DNA of 64,000 nucleotides from Lunatimonas salinarum (GTDB lineage Bacteria > Bacteroidota > Bacteroidia > Cytophagales > Cyclobacteriaceae), in NCBI RefSeq assembly GCF_017811155.1, contig NZ_JACVCV010000007.1:1-64000 (forward strand). Reading direction: 5' to 3'. The position numbers and the translations under genes are program-made. Shown here piece after piece: positions 27,130 through 36,700 of the stretch. Numbering within the stretch: position 1 is the stretch's first letter; the number at the start of each line of letters is the position of its first letter. The notes beneath the pieces are model-generated. The model ran no database searches. It was not told the DNA's origin and saw only the letters and a program-made list of their open reading frames with translations.

Positions 27130-29025
27130 ATGGCGGTAGCTAACGTATCAGCGCATAGTGTTTCTACACATGACGATCATCATGACCATGAGCACTCAGA
27201 CAGCTTCATAACGAAATACATCTTTACGACTGACCATAAGATGATCGGTAAACAGTTCTTGATTACCGGGATATTTTGGGCTTTGATAGGTGGATTTCTT
27301 TCTATTCTCTTTAGGCTTCAGCTAGGCTTTCCGGATTTAAACTTGGAATTTCTGCGTCCGCTTTTAGGAGGATGGATTACGGAGACAGGTCAGTTAGACC
27401 CAAATTTCTACTTGGCACTGGTGACGATGCATGGAACCATCATGGTGTTTTTTGTATTGACTGCCGGACTGAGTGGTACTTTTTCTAATTTCCTGATACC
27501 CCTCCAAATAGGTGCACGGGATATGGCTTCCGGCTTTATGAACATGTTGTCCTATTGGTTCTTTTTTCTCTCCGGTGTATTGATGTTTATATCCTTGTTC
27601 ATAGAGACCGGCCCGGCCTCGGGTGGATGGGTGGTTTATCCGCCTCTTTCAGCACTCGAACAAGCCATGCCCGGTTCAGGTCTTGGGATGACACTTTGGT
27701 TGGTAGCGATGGTGTTCTTCATTGCTTCTCAGCTTTTGGGCGGTATTAATTACATTACGACGGTCATTAATTTGCGGACGAAAGGAATGTCCTTTTCCAG
27801 GCTTCCATTGACCGTGTGGGCGTTTTTCCTCACAGCGGTAATTGGATTACTTTCCTTCCCTGTGTTGTTTTCTGCTGCTTTGTTATTGGTCTTTGACAGA
27901 AGTTTCGGAACCAGTTTCTATCTCTCAGACATTTATATCGGTGGTGAGGCGTTGCCCAATACGGGTGGAAGTGCTGTATTATACCAGCATTTATTCTGGT
28001 TTTTGGGTCACCCTGAGGTGTATATCGTTCTTTTGCCTGCATTGGGCATAACCTCCGAGGTGATTGCTACCAATGCGAGGAAGCCGATCTTTGGATATAA
28101 GGCAATGATCATTTCCATGTTAGGCATCACGATTTTATCTTTTGTCGTTTGGGCTCATCACATGTTTGTCTCTGGGATGAACCCTTTCCTAGGGTCTATC
28201 TTCATGTTCCTGACGCTGATTATTGCGGTTCCTTCAGCGGTTAAGGTATTTAATTACCTTACTACGCTCTGGAAGGGCAATCTTCGATTTACTACGGGGA
28301 TGATGTTCTCAATAGGATTGGTTTCATTTTTCATATCAGGCGGACTTACCGGTATTTTCTTGGGCAATTCAGCGATTGATATCCAGTTACACGATACCTA
28401 CTTTGTGGTAGCACACTTTCACTTGGTGATGGGTTCAGCCTCTTTCTTTGGTTTGATGGCAGGGGTATATCATTGGTTCCCTAAGATGTTTGGTAGAATG
28501 ATGGACGAGAAATTGGGTTCAGTACATTTCTGGTTAACCTTCGTAGGTGTGTACATGGTTTTCTTTCCAATGCATTACATTGGAATAGCCGGGTTCCCTA
28601 GAAGATATTACAGTTGGTCTACCTTTTCCTTCTCCGACATGTACACCGATTTGAACATGTTCGTTTCGGCGGCGGCTATAATCACCTTTGCGGCGCAGTT
28701 CATTTTCTTGTTTAATTTCTTCTATAGCATGTATAGAGGAAGAAAGGCGTCACTTAATCCTTGGCAATCAAATACCTTGGAATGGACCACACCTTTGCAT
28801 CCAGGACACGGAAACTGGCCCGGAGAGATTCCTGCGGTTTATCGGTGGCCTTATGATTACTCTAAGCCAGGTGCAAAGGAGGATTTTATTCCTCAAACTG
28901 TGCCACTATCGGCTACACCTGAGTCCAATCTACCCCATGAAGAGCGTTTGGTGAAGTTGGAGAGGGAAATCATAGCGGAGGAGGAGAATGTGTTGGTAGC
29001 ACATGAAAGTAAAGGCAGCCATTAA
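27130..29025 (+). CDS. coxA: Cytochrome c oxidase subunit I
   Basis: 631 residues with about 12 membrane helices. The low-spin and binuclear centre ligands are visible: His294 and cross-linked Tyr298 in GHPEVY with proton-channel Glu296, His343 and His344 in WAHHMFVSG, and heme ligands His429 and His431 in VVAHFHLVMG. GHPEVY marks the A1 class (Glu present). It reduces oxygen to water and pumps protons. The N-terminus begins with a His/Asp-rich tail (THDDHHDHEHSD) before the first helix. Two hairpins follow the stop at 29042-29137. Confidence 0.96.
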   Translation: MAVANVSAHSVSTHDDHHDHEHSDSFITKYIFTTDHKMIGKQFLITGIFWALIGGFLSILFRLQLGFPDLNLEFLRPLLGGWITETGQLDPNFYLALVTMHGTIMVFFVLTAGLSGTFSNFLIPLQIGARDMASGFMNMLSYWFFFLSGVLMFISLFIETGPASGGWVVYPPLSALEQAMPGSGLGMTLWLVAMVFFIASQLLGGINYITTVINLRTKGMSFSRLPLTVWAFFLTAVIGLLSFPVLFSAALLLVFDRSFGTSFYLSDIYIGGEALPNTGGSAVLYQHLFWFLGHPEVYIVLLPALGITSEVIATNARKPIFGYKAMIISMLGITILSFVVWAHHMFVSGMNPFLGSIFMFLTLIIAVPSAVKVFNYLTTLWKGNLRFTTGMMFSIGLVSFFISGGLTGIFLGNSAIDIQLHDTYFVVAHFHLVMGSASFFGLMAGVYHWFPKMFGRMMDEKLGSVHFWLTFVGVYMVFFPMHYIGIAGFPRRYYSWSTFSFSDMYTDLNMFVSAAAIITFAAQFIFLFNFFYSMYRGRKASLNPWQSNTLEWTTPLHPGHGNWPGEIPAVYRWPYDYSKPGAKEDFIPQTVPLSATPESNLPHEERLVKLEREIIAEEENVLVAHESKGSH

Positions 29026-29041
29026 CTTCAAATGTTGATCT

Positions 29042-29137
29042 TTTTGGCTTTGGGTATTAATTCTAAGCCAAAACAGCACATCAGTAGAAGTGATTTATTT
29101 GGGAGCTGGGTGATTCTTTATGTTTTTCCCAGCTCCC
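29042..29137 (+). repeat. Two tandem hairpins between coxA and ctaB
   Basis: First: TTTTGGCTT (29042-29050) pairs with AAGCCAAAA (29065-29073). Second: GGGAGCTGGG (29101-29110) pairs with CCCAGCTCCC (29128-29137), a perfect 10-bp GC-rich stem with a 17-nt loop. Neither is followed by a T-run, so they are not typical terminators. They could protect the 3' end of the upstream message or reduce read-through into ctaB. Confidence 0.6.
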
Positions 29138-29308
29138 GTAGTTGTAACAATGAATAGGCTATTTCCCGGTCGAATTTGGGTCATATATCCTTTCCTGAGT
29201 TAAGGCAGGTTCCTGATGAAGTGGTCTTGTTCCGTTCTTCATCAATGGTCTGTTCGCATGTCACATTCATTTCGCAAGGTTTCGTGTGATTTAATTGCCT
29301 CGATAAAA

Positions 29309-30214
29309 ATGAACAGTGTAAATATATCTGATAGTACATTCTGGAGTTTACTGTCCGTCAGGCTTAGGGCTTATTCGGATCTTTTAAAATTCAGGCTCTC
29401 AGCCTTGGTCACCTTTTCTGCTGTTTTCGGGTTTGTACTTGGCCATTCGGCTCCTGGTTTTTCTTGGGCTGGTTTGATAGGGTTGATCGTAGGCGGATTT
29501 TTGATCAGTGGGGCGTCCGGTTCGGCGAATGAAATTTTAGAGAGGGACTTGGACCGCCTTATGAAACGAACCCAATCAAGGCCACTGCCCATGAATTTGA
29601 TTTCCTTGCAGGAAGCCCAGTGGTTTACGATTATTACGGCTGTGGTTGGGGTTCTCACATTGTGGGCATTTACCAATCCCCTTACTACCTATTTGGGTAT
29701 ACTCAGTATGGTATTGTATATTTTCGTTTACACACCTCTTAAGCGTGTAGGCCCTATTGCGGTTTTGGTTGGGGCTATCCCCGGTGCGATGCCTCCGCTA
29801 TTGGGTTGGACTGCGGCTACAGGGGCGGTAACCTACGAAGCATTGATTATCTTTGGCATTCAGTTTATCTGGCAATTTCCACATTTCTGGGCGATCGCTT
29901 GGGTCAGCGATGAAGATTATAAACGCGCGGGGTTTAAATTGTTACCCTCCGGCGGAGGTAAAGATTTAAATACGGCTATACAAATAATGGTGTACACGCT
30001 GTTTCTCTTGCCTTTAGGTCTATTGCCAACCTACTTTGGATTGACCGGGCTAAATTCAGGGATTGTAGCTACTATATGTGGGGTATTGTTTTTGGCTCAA
30101 ACCTTCTCGCTGATGCGTGATTGCTCCAGGAAATCTGCACTCAAGATTATGTTCGGATCATTCCTGTATTTGCCGATTGTTCAAATAGCCTATTTACTAG
30201 ATAAGGTAGGGTAA
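29309..30214 (+). CDS. ctaB: Protoheme IX farnesyltransferase (heme O synthase)
   Basis: 301 residues from the ATG at 29309. An ATG at 29216 exists, but the 31 residues it would add (MKWSCSVLHQWSV...) look non-coding. It attaches a farnesyl group to heme b to make heme O, the precursor of heme a for the oxidase. The UbiA-type signature is NEILERDLDRLMKRTQSRPL, with Asp-rich motif (ERDLDRLMKRT), and there are about nine membrane helices. It ends at 30214, overlapping the next gene's ATG by one base, so the two are coupled. Confidence 0.92.
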   Translation: MNSVNISDSTFWSLLSVRLRAYSDLLKFRLSALVTFSAVFGFVLGHSAPGFSWAGLIGLIVGGFLISGASGSANEILERDLDRLMKRTQSRPLPMNLISLQEAQWFTIITAVVGVLTLWAFTNPLTTYLGILSMVLYIFVYTPLKRVGPIAVLVGAIPGAMPPLLGWTAATGAVTYEALIIFGIQFIWQFPHFWAIAWVSDEDYKRAGFKLLPSGGGKDLNTAIQIMVYTLFLLPLGLLPTYFGLTGLNSGIVATICGVLFLAQTFSLMRDCSRKSALKIMFGSFLYLPIVQIAYLLDKVG

Positions 30215-30795
30215 TGGAAGAGAAACTAGCATTTATAGAAGAGGCGGAGCAACCGCTTTCGATGCATCCCAAGAAATTTGCCTTGTGGCTTTTTATCGTT
30301 ACCGTAGTGATGATTTTTGCGTCGATGACTTCAGCCTATATTGTCAGACAGGCAGAAGGCAATTGGCTGGAGTTTGATCTACCGGATATTTTGTGGTATA
30401 CCTCGGGTGTTATCGTGCTTAGTAGTATTAGCCTTCATTGGGCTTATATAGCTGCCAAGAAGGACTCTTTTGATCAGCTAAAGGCGGCGTTGGTTATTAC
30501 ATCGGTTTTGGGGCTTATTTTTCTGGTAGGACAATGGTACAGCTGGGTAGCGTTGGTAGACAGGGACGTTTATTTCGTGGGCAATCCCTCCGGCTCGTTC
30601 CTGTATATTTTCACTGGCTTGCATGCATTACATTTGATCAGTGGTGTGATATTTCTAATTATTGTATTAATTTCGTCCTTTAGATATCAGGTGCACTCCA
30701 GGAATCTGCCGCAGATGGAAATGTGCGTCACTTATTGGCATTTTCTGGGTGGGCTTTGGTTGTATTTGTTTATGTTTCTTCTTCTGAATCATTAA
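30214..30795 (+). CDS. Cytochrome c oxidase subunit III-type protein (short)
   Basis: 193 residues, five helices: KKFALWLFIVTVVMIFASM, LWYTSGVIVLSSISLHWAY, ALVITSVLGLIFLVGQWYSW, FTGLHALHLISGVIFLIIVL and TYWHFLGGLWLYLFMFLLL. The subunit III family pattern LHALHLISG and YWHFLGGLWLYLF is clear, but it lacks the first two helices of canonical seven-helix subunit III. A second, longer subunit III-type gene follows 21 bases on. This pair is common in Bacteroidota operons. Confidence 0.85.
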   Translation: MEEKLAFIEEAEQPLSMHPKKFALWLFIVTVVMIFASMTSAYIVRQAEGNWLEFDLPDILWYTSGVIVLSSISLHWAYIAAKKDSFDQLKAALVITSVLGLIFLVGQWYSWVALVDRDVYFVGNPSGSFLYIFTGLHALHLISGVIFLIIVLISSFRYQVHSRNLPQMEMCVTYWHFLGGLWLYLFMFLLLNH

Positions 30796-30816
30796 TTATT
30801 TAATAAACGTTACATT

Positions 30817-31587
30817 ATGTCTTCGACTGCTATAGAAATCAACTCAAAACGAGGTGTATGGGGAGGTGGGAATGAACCATTGAAAGCTAGTTATGGGAAA
30901 CTCATGATGTGGTTTTTCCTGCTTTCTGATATATTCACTTTTGGTGCTTTTTTGATTACGTATGGTGCTATCCGAATGAGTTATCCGGCTTATGAGGGAG
31001 CATCAGCGGACTTCGTTAGTTCCAATGAATATTGGCCCATTCCCGAGATGATCTTTGATGCGATTCCGTTTGTACACGGGGGGCATTTTCCGTTGGTGTT
31101 TGTTGGTTTAATGACGTTTATTTTGATTCTCAGCTCCGTGACGATGGTATTGGCGGTAGAAGCAGGGCACAGAAATGATCGGAATGATGTTACAAAGTGG
31201 CTATTGTGGACGTTGTTGGGTGGGGCGACGTTTCTTAGCTGTCAGGCTTGGGAGTGGACGCACTTTATACATGGAACAGATGAAGGGAGTTTGCTTACTT
31301 ACGTTAATTCACTGAGCAATGTTGTCTCCGAGACGGTGCATGGGGCAAATTTGGTGGTAAATGAGTATGGTCCAGCGCCTTTTGCCCAATTGTTCTTTTT
31401 TATCACTGGATTCCATGGCTTTCACGTAACAGTTGGTGTATTTTTGCTTTTTCTTGCTTTCTATCAGTCCGCAGTAGGCATTTACGAGCAGAGAGGGCAC
31501 TATGAGATGGTAGAGAAGATCGGTTTGTATTGGCATTTTGTAGACCTTGTTTGGGTATTTGTGTTTACCTTTTTCTATTTGATTTAA
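30817..31587 (+). CDS. coxC: Cytochrome c oxidase subunit III
   Basis: 256 residues. Seven helices with the subunit III hallmark sequences: KLMMWFFLLSDIFTFGAFLI, FLSCQAWEWTHFI, TGFHGFHVTVGVFLLFLAF and LYWHFVDLVWVFVFTFFYLI. It supports the oxidase core and proton uptake. It starts 21 bases after the short subunit III gene and is followed 19 bases later by subunit IV. The N-terminus (MSSTAIEINSKRGVWGGGN) is hydrophilic. Confidence 0.93.
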   Translation: MSSTAIEINSKRGVWGGGNEPLKASYGKLMMWFFLLSDIFTFGAFLITYGAIRMSYPAYEGASADFVSSNEYWPIPEMIFDAIPFVHGGHFPLVFVGLMTFILILSSVTMVLAVEAGHRNDRNDVTKWLLWTLLGGATFLSCQAWEWTHFIHGTDEGSLLTYVNSLSNVVSETVHGANLVVNEYGPAPFAQLFFFITGFHGFHVTVGVFLLFLAFYQSAVGIYEQRGHYEMVEKIGLYWHFVDLVWVFVFTFFYLI

Positions 31588-31606
31588 CGATTAACGAATT
31601 TATACT

Positions 31607-31936
31607 ATGGCTTCACAAGAGAATAAAAGAACCCTTGAGGTAATCCCGAGAGACAACGCCAAGATCAAAAAGATCTGGATGACAGCGCTCTTGTTGTTCA
31701 TTATTACAGCAGTAGAATTCTTGTTTGCATTTACCATGCCTCGGGGCATCCTGCTTTACGTGATATTTATTGTACTAACGATCGTAAAGGCCTATTACAT
31801 TATGATGGAATTTATGCACTTGGGTGAGGAAGCGAAGCCCTTGTTTTATTCAATCATCGTACCCTTGATTTTCTTGGTTTGGTTGGTAATCGCATTGATG
31901 AGAGAAGGAGCCGATATCCTGGACATGCGTTGGTAG
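31607..31936 (+). CDS. Cytochrome c oxidase subunit IV family protein
   Basis: 109 residues, three helices: IWMTALLLFIITAVEFLFAF, ILLYVIFIVLTIVKAYYIM and FYSIIVPLIFLVWLVIALM. The family pattern is FTMPRGILLYVIF followed by KAYYIMMEFMHLGEE, as in prokaryotic COX4/CyoD-like proteins. It is the last gene before the terminator at 31967-31997. Confidence 0.85.
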   Translation: MASQENKRTLEVIPRDNAKIKKIWMTALLLFIITAVEFLFAFTMPRGILLYVIFIVLTIVKAYYIMMEFMHLGEEAKPLFYSIIVPLIFLVWLVIALMREGADILDMRW

Positions 31937-31966
31937 GCCGATTTAGGATTTTCTAAAATAATTTAG

Positions 31967-31997
31967 CAGGTTGGGGTGACTCTTCAACCTGTTTTTT
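31967..31997 (+). terminator. Terminator of the ACIII-oxidase operon
   Basis: CAGGTTG (31967-31973) pairs with CAACCTG (31985-31991), 11-nt loop, then six T residues. It is 30 bases past the subunit IV stop. Confidence 0.8.
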
Positions 31998-32071
31998 GTT
32001 TATATGGTGTATGAAGGCACAGCTTGTTGCCAATTGACGTGTGTACAGGTTTAGAAAGGGAATAAGCAAGC

Positions 32072-32118
32072 GAAAGCCGCAAGAAATGGGAGAATGGATT
32101 TCCTATTACGCGGCTTTC
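32072..32118 (+). repeat. Long-loop inverted repeat in the SCO1 leader
   Basis: GAAAGCCGC (32072-32080) pairs perfectly with GCGGCTTTC (32110-32118) across a 29-nt loop. It lies 40 bases before the sco ATG and is not followed by T residues. It may be a 5'UTR structure; I recognise no known riboswitch. Confidence 0.45.
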
Positions 32119-32158
32119 CCCTCTGACCGGAGCACCTAATGATGTTAACTTGGAATAA

Positions 32159-32824
32159 ATGAAAGGATTGAGGTTTTTACAGATTTTGGTATTGTTGTGT
32201 ATATTGATGATACCTATATTGATTATCTTGTTTTTGAAGGGGTTTTCCACGAATACCTATTCTATCCCGATATTTTATGAGAATGGAGTGGAGGATCCAT
32301 ACGATGATTGTAACTACACTTCGACAGGGCAGCATGTGATTCCGGATTTTACGTTTGTGGATCAAGATTCCCTAGCTAAGGGTAGGAAGGAAATGGAAGG
32401 AAAGATTACCATTGTGGATTTCTTTTTTACCAGTTGTCCAAGTATCTGTCCCGTGATGTCTAAGGAAATGGAGCGGGTGCAGGATGCCTTTCGAGATGAG
32501 CCGTTGTTTCAGATTTATTCGATTTCCATAGATCCGGACCATGATTCACCGGAAGTGTTGTCACGGTATGCTGCACAGCACGGTGCAAAGGAAGGAAGGT
32601 GGTTTTTCTTGACAGGTCCCCGTGAACAAACCTATGAATTGGCTCGTTGTGGATTTGTTTTGCCAACAGTTGATGGTGGCACGAGTCCAGATGATTTTGT
32701 TCATTCCGATAAGTTTGTTCTTGTAGATGAATTAGGACGAATAAGGGGATACTATAGTGGAACGAATAGAGAGGGAGTGGACGAACTAATATTGGAAACA
32801 AAAGTCTTATTATATGGGAAGTAG
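32159..32824 (+). CDS. SCO1/SenC copper chaperone
   Basis: 221 residues. An N-terminal anchor helix (FLQILVLLCILMIPILIILFL) is followed by a thioredoxin-like domain. The metal-binding CxxxC is Cys93 and Cys97 (TSCPSICPVM), with the downstream His in FVHSDKFVLVDELG. SCO proteins help load copper into the CuA site of oxidase subunit II. It has an unpaired Cys51 (DDCNYT). The promoter region is 32000-32158, separated from the oxidase operon by a terminator. Overlaps the next gene by 11 bases. Confidence 0.9.
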   Translation: MKGLRFLQILVLLCILMIPILIILFLKGFSTNTYSIPIFYENGVEDPYDDCNYTSTGQHVIPDFTFVDQDSLAKGRKEMEGKITIVDFFFTSCPSICPVMSKEMERVQDAFRDEPLFQIYSISIDPDHDSPEVLSRYAAQHGAKEGRWFFLTGPREQTYELARCGFVLPTVDGGTSPDDFVHSDKFVLVDELGRIRGYYSGTNREGVDELILETKVLLYGK

Positions 32825-33371
32825 TAAAATAACTTATACGTCAGGTAGTGAATCGGTAATTCTCCGTTGGATCACTGCCATTTCAGTGGCTGTACCGGTT
32901 GTGGTAGCATTGTTGCTATTTATGCCTTCAAAGGTGGATGTAGGTGCTGATTGGGTATATTTTTTACCTCACCTAAACGCGGTGATTAATACGGCTGCAA
33001 CTTTTGCATTACTTTCAGGGGTTGTCTTCATTAAGCGTGGGAATATCGGTCTGCATAAGGCGGCAATGACGGTGGCTTTTGTCTTAGGAGCTATCTTTTT
33101 AGTATCCTATGTGGTGTATCATGCGGCTGCGGAGAGCACTTCCTTTGGTGGAGAGGGTTGGATTAGGCCTGTATATTACTTTTTGTTGATTACCCATATT
33201 GTGTTGGCTGCGGTAGCTTTGTTTCCCATTTTATTGGCGTACTATTATGGATATGCTGACAAGTTGGAAAAACACCGCAAAATCGTCAAATTTGCATTTC
33301 CGATCTGGCTCTATGTGACAGTGACCGGTGTGGTCGTGTATTTGATGATCAGCCCTTATTATGTCCATTAA
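32814..33371 (+). CDS. DUF420 membrane protein
   Basis: 185 residues, about five helices (ITAISVAVPVVVALLLF, LNAVINTAATFALLSGVVFI, AAMTVAFVLGAIFLVSYVV, YYFLLITHIVLAAVALFPI, FPIWLYVTVTGVVVYLM). Family DUF420, found beside oxidase and SCO genes, with conserved His residues in LPHLNAVIN and HKAAMTVAF, and THIVLAA; a role in oxidase assembly is often assumed but not shown. It overlaps sco by 11 bases, so they are co-translated. Confidence 0.87.
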   Translation: MGSSKITYTSGSESVILRWITAISVAVPVVVALLLFMPSKVDVGADWVYFLPHLNAVINTAATFALLSGVVFIKRGNIGLHKAAMTVAFVLGAIFLVSYVVYHAAAESTSFGGEGWIRPVYYFLLITHIVLAAVALFPILLAYYYGYADKLEKHRKIVKFAFPIWLYVTVTGVVVYLMISPYYVH

Positions 33372-33403
33372 ACCTATTGCCTAATTAACTCGTTGAAGTA
33401 TAC

Positions 33404-33652
33404 ATGAAGCTTTTAATTCGATCTATTTCTTTGTTGTTGTTTCTTATGGCAGCATATTTGCCTAATGTTAGTGCACAATGTGCGATGTGCAGGGCCACCA
33501 TCGAGAACAATGTAAGCAGTGGAGACACGACCGTTGGGGCCGGTCTTAATATGGGTATTCTGTACCTTTTTGCAGCTCCCTATCTCTTAGCGATGATAAT
33601 CGGATACTTTTGGTATAGAAATGCCAAAATGAAGAAGCGAGCTGCGTATTGA
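33404..33652 (+). CDS. Small exported membrane protein with CxxC
   Basis: 82 residues. A signal peptide (MKLLIRSISLLLFLMAAYLP, cleavage near VSAQ) leads into QCAMCRATIENNVS, a CxxC motif at the mature N-terminus, then one helix (GILYLFAAPYLLAMIIGYFW) and a basic tail (YRNAKMKKRAAY). It has the shape of a small metal- or thiol-handling protein. It is 32 bases after the DUF420 gene and before a terminator, so is in the sco unit; a role in copper or oxidase maturation is plausible (inference). Confidence 0.8.
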   Translation: MKLLIRSISLLLFLMAAYLPNVSAQCAMCRATIENNVSSGDTTVGAGLNMGILYLFAAPYLLAMIIGYFWYRNAKMKKRAAY

Positions 33653-33675
33653 GTGAGTGATAAAAAGATAAAATG

Positions 33676-33707
33676 AAAAGCAAAGCCTACCTAGCGCTTT
33701 GCTTTTT
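33676..33707 (+). terminator. Terminator of the sco unit
   Basis: AAAAGCAAAGC (33676-33686) pairs with GCTTTGCTTTT (33696-33706), an 11-bp stem with 9-nt loop and a T-rich 3' arm. It lies between the 82-residue protein and the sensor kinase. Confidence 0.8.
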
Positions 33708-33719
33708 GGTTTAAGGGTT

Positions 33720-36700
33720 ATGCTGAAGCGATTAAGGATTGTCATCATTGTCTCAATTCTACTTTTAGGGGTAGTGCTGGCGATAAATTTTGTATTGAGC
33801 GGTGATGGTGGAGAAGCCGAATACTCGAAGGCGCTGGAAGATAAGATGGGCGAGGTAATTCGGGATTTTGACGAGGATTACATACAGCTACTCATGAACA
33901 ATCGGCCGGATAAGCAGGTGAGTTTTCTGACGCTAAATTCGGAAACCAAGCATGCATTTTATCTTTTTTCCTTAGATGGAGAGCTGGTTTACTGGTCAGA
34001 TATTACCATGATACCTTCTTTTCAAGATTTTTTGACCAACCGGAAATATCAGCTTGTTGAAAATAAAAAGGGTGTTTATTTTTCCAAGCTCCGCAAATTA
34101 AACAGGAATTCGGTTGAATATTGGGTACTTCAGGTGTATCCGCTTATAGACCACGTTGAGATTGAAAATGAATACCTTCAGGCAGGTATCAATCAGGACG
34201 TTTTTGGAAATGATCGGTTTATTTTATCTGAGGATATTTTAGAGGGATACACCAAAATAACCTATGGCAGTGAGTACTTATATTCTGTTTTTTTTCGTGT
34301 TGGGTATGAATCGGCCGGTCATTCAGGCAATTCAACGCTACTGATCTTTTTCTTTTCTCTTTTGGGCTTGGTGGCTTTATTGGGTGGCAGTTTCCTTAGG
34401 ACACTCTGGGTGAGAGGGCACCGACTGACAGCCACTTTCTACACAGCGCTGATCTTCGCAACGATCCGTTTATTAATGCTCTTTTTCAGTTTTCCGCAAG
34501 GTTTTTTTGAAACCGAGTTATTCAGTCCAAGTCAGTATGCCTCTTCTGCCCTTAACCCTAGCCTTGGAGACCTTTTCCTAAACGTGGTTTGTGTCGCTAC
34601 GGTATTGATGATGCTCTTCATCCATTGGGGGACCAAAAGAGTGTTGGTCTCTTTTCGGATGTTTCGTCAGCAGTTATCCGAGTTTTGGGTTTTTGTCCTC
34701 GCCCTGCTTTTGAGTATGCTGTGCTTGGGGCTTTTTTTTGCGCTCTATTTGGATATTGTTCAAAACTCTCAGTGGAATATCAATATTCATTCGCTGCCAA
34801 ACTTTAACATGCTAACTGGCATTAGTTTGGTAATTATATTTATTGGTGGGATGATTTATTTTTTGTTTACGATCATTTCCCTCAATATGGTATTGTACAA
34901 AGGGATGGTAGGGAAAAAGGCCGCATTGAATACGCTTCTTTATCTCTCTATTCCGATTTCCGCTTACCTTTTTTTTATGGACAGGGAATTTTTGATTGCT
35001 TTTTTGGGCCATTTTATATTAGTAGCGACTATTATAGGCCTGCAATTATACAAGAAGGTGTTTCACATCGGACTGGAGGCGTTTCTGACCTTTTTCTTTG
35101 GATGCTTGATCGGCGCGGTGATTATTGGCGCGGCATCATATCACCATACCCGCATGCAATCGGTACAAACTAAGCGGAGTTTTGCCGATTATGTGATGCT
35201 GGAGGATGACATAATGGGTAATTACCTGTTAGGAGAAGTCATTGAAAACATTGGAAGTGATCTTTTTATCAAAAGCAGGATGGCAGATCCCTCGCTTTCC
35301 AAAGACCCAGTAGAACAAAAGATCAAGAAAATATACCTTACAAATTACCTAGATAATTTCGTGTCTGTGGTGCGGGTATTTAACCGATCGGGTGAGAGTC
35401 TGACCCATAGGGAATCAAGTCTGTCGTTAGATGAATACCGAAGCCAGTATATGAATAGTGACTTTTCTACACCGGTAAGGAACCTGTATTATGTAAAAGG
35501 GACGCAGTCAGGAAGTCCGAATAAGTTTGTCGCATTTATCAGTATGTACCGGGAGGCGAATTTTCTTGGTACGATCATGTTGGAACTCACGCAGCAGCGG
35601 ATCATGGACAATAGCGTGTTCCCAAAGCTACTGGTAGACAAAAAGTACGCTTCTAATTCAAATGATCGGTGGTTGGATTATGCGGTTTTTGACGGTGAGG
35701 TTTTACAGTTTAGTTCGGGGGTATTCAATTACCGGCTGGAGGAGTTAGAAGGTATGCTCACAAACCCGAAATTATATACTTCTGGAATTGTTTTACAGGG
35801 GTATCACCACCTAGCTATACAGGGAGAAGGTAAGGTAGTGGTCGTTTCCTCTCCTGTATATTCACCACATTATGCCTATGCAGACGTAGCCATGTTTTTT
35901 GTAGTCTTTTTGTTGCTCACCCTGTTGTCAGTACTTGTGTACACTGTTTTTTTTAGTTTAGACCGTTTCAAATTTAACTATGCAACCAAACTACAATTCT
36001 ACCTGAATTTCGCTTTCTTTTTCCCCATGATCGTAATCAGTGTGGTTGCGGTTGGCTTTCTTAGTAGATCTTATATCGAAGACCTCCATCGTCAATATTT
36101 TGATAAAGCATTGGTTATTCGAGATAATTTGGCTAAAATTTTAGAAGTTCCGGCTTCAGATCCGCTGGATCGGGATGAATTGATCGATGCGATCTATGCA
36201 TTGGCATCGGCGACTAATACCGATGCAAATATCTACATGCCAACCGGGAGATTATTGGCCAGTAATCAGCCGAGGATTTTTGAAAAAATGATCCTCTCTG
36301 ATTACATCAATCCACACGCCTATCAGGCGATTATTGAATCGCAAAATAGCCAAATTCTGCTTCAGGAAAAGGTAGGTAATCTGAGTTATAAGACGGTTTA
36401 TCTGGGGATTAGGGACACCGAAGGTCAACAGATACAGCGTGTGATTGCCATACCTTTCTTTGAGTCGGAGGAAGAACTCAATGAGCTTATAGCAGACGTG
36501 ATTAGCAATATATTGATCATTTTTATGGTAATGTTTATCGTCTTTTTGACCATATCCTATATCATATCCAAACACCTGACCCTTCCTTTTAAACTGCTTA
36601 CCCAAAAGCTGAAGGTTACCAATCTGGAAAGTAATGAATACATGCATTGGCCTGCAAAGGATGAAATTGGGCTCTTGGTGAGTGAGTACAACAATATGCT

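Noticed and set aside
29101-29137. Terminator between coxA and ctaB
   Set aside because: Stem is strong but no T-run follows; kept as a hairpin only.
32000-32158. Cobalamin or other known riboswitch before sco
   Set aside because: I could not match the conserved core bases of any class I know; recorded as a stem-loop only.
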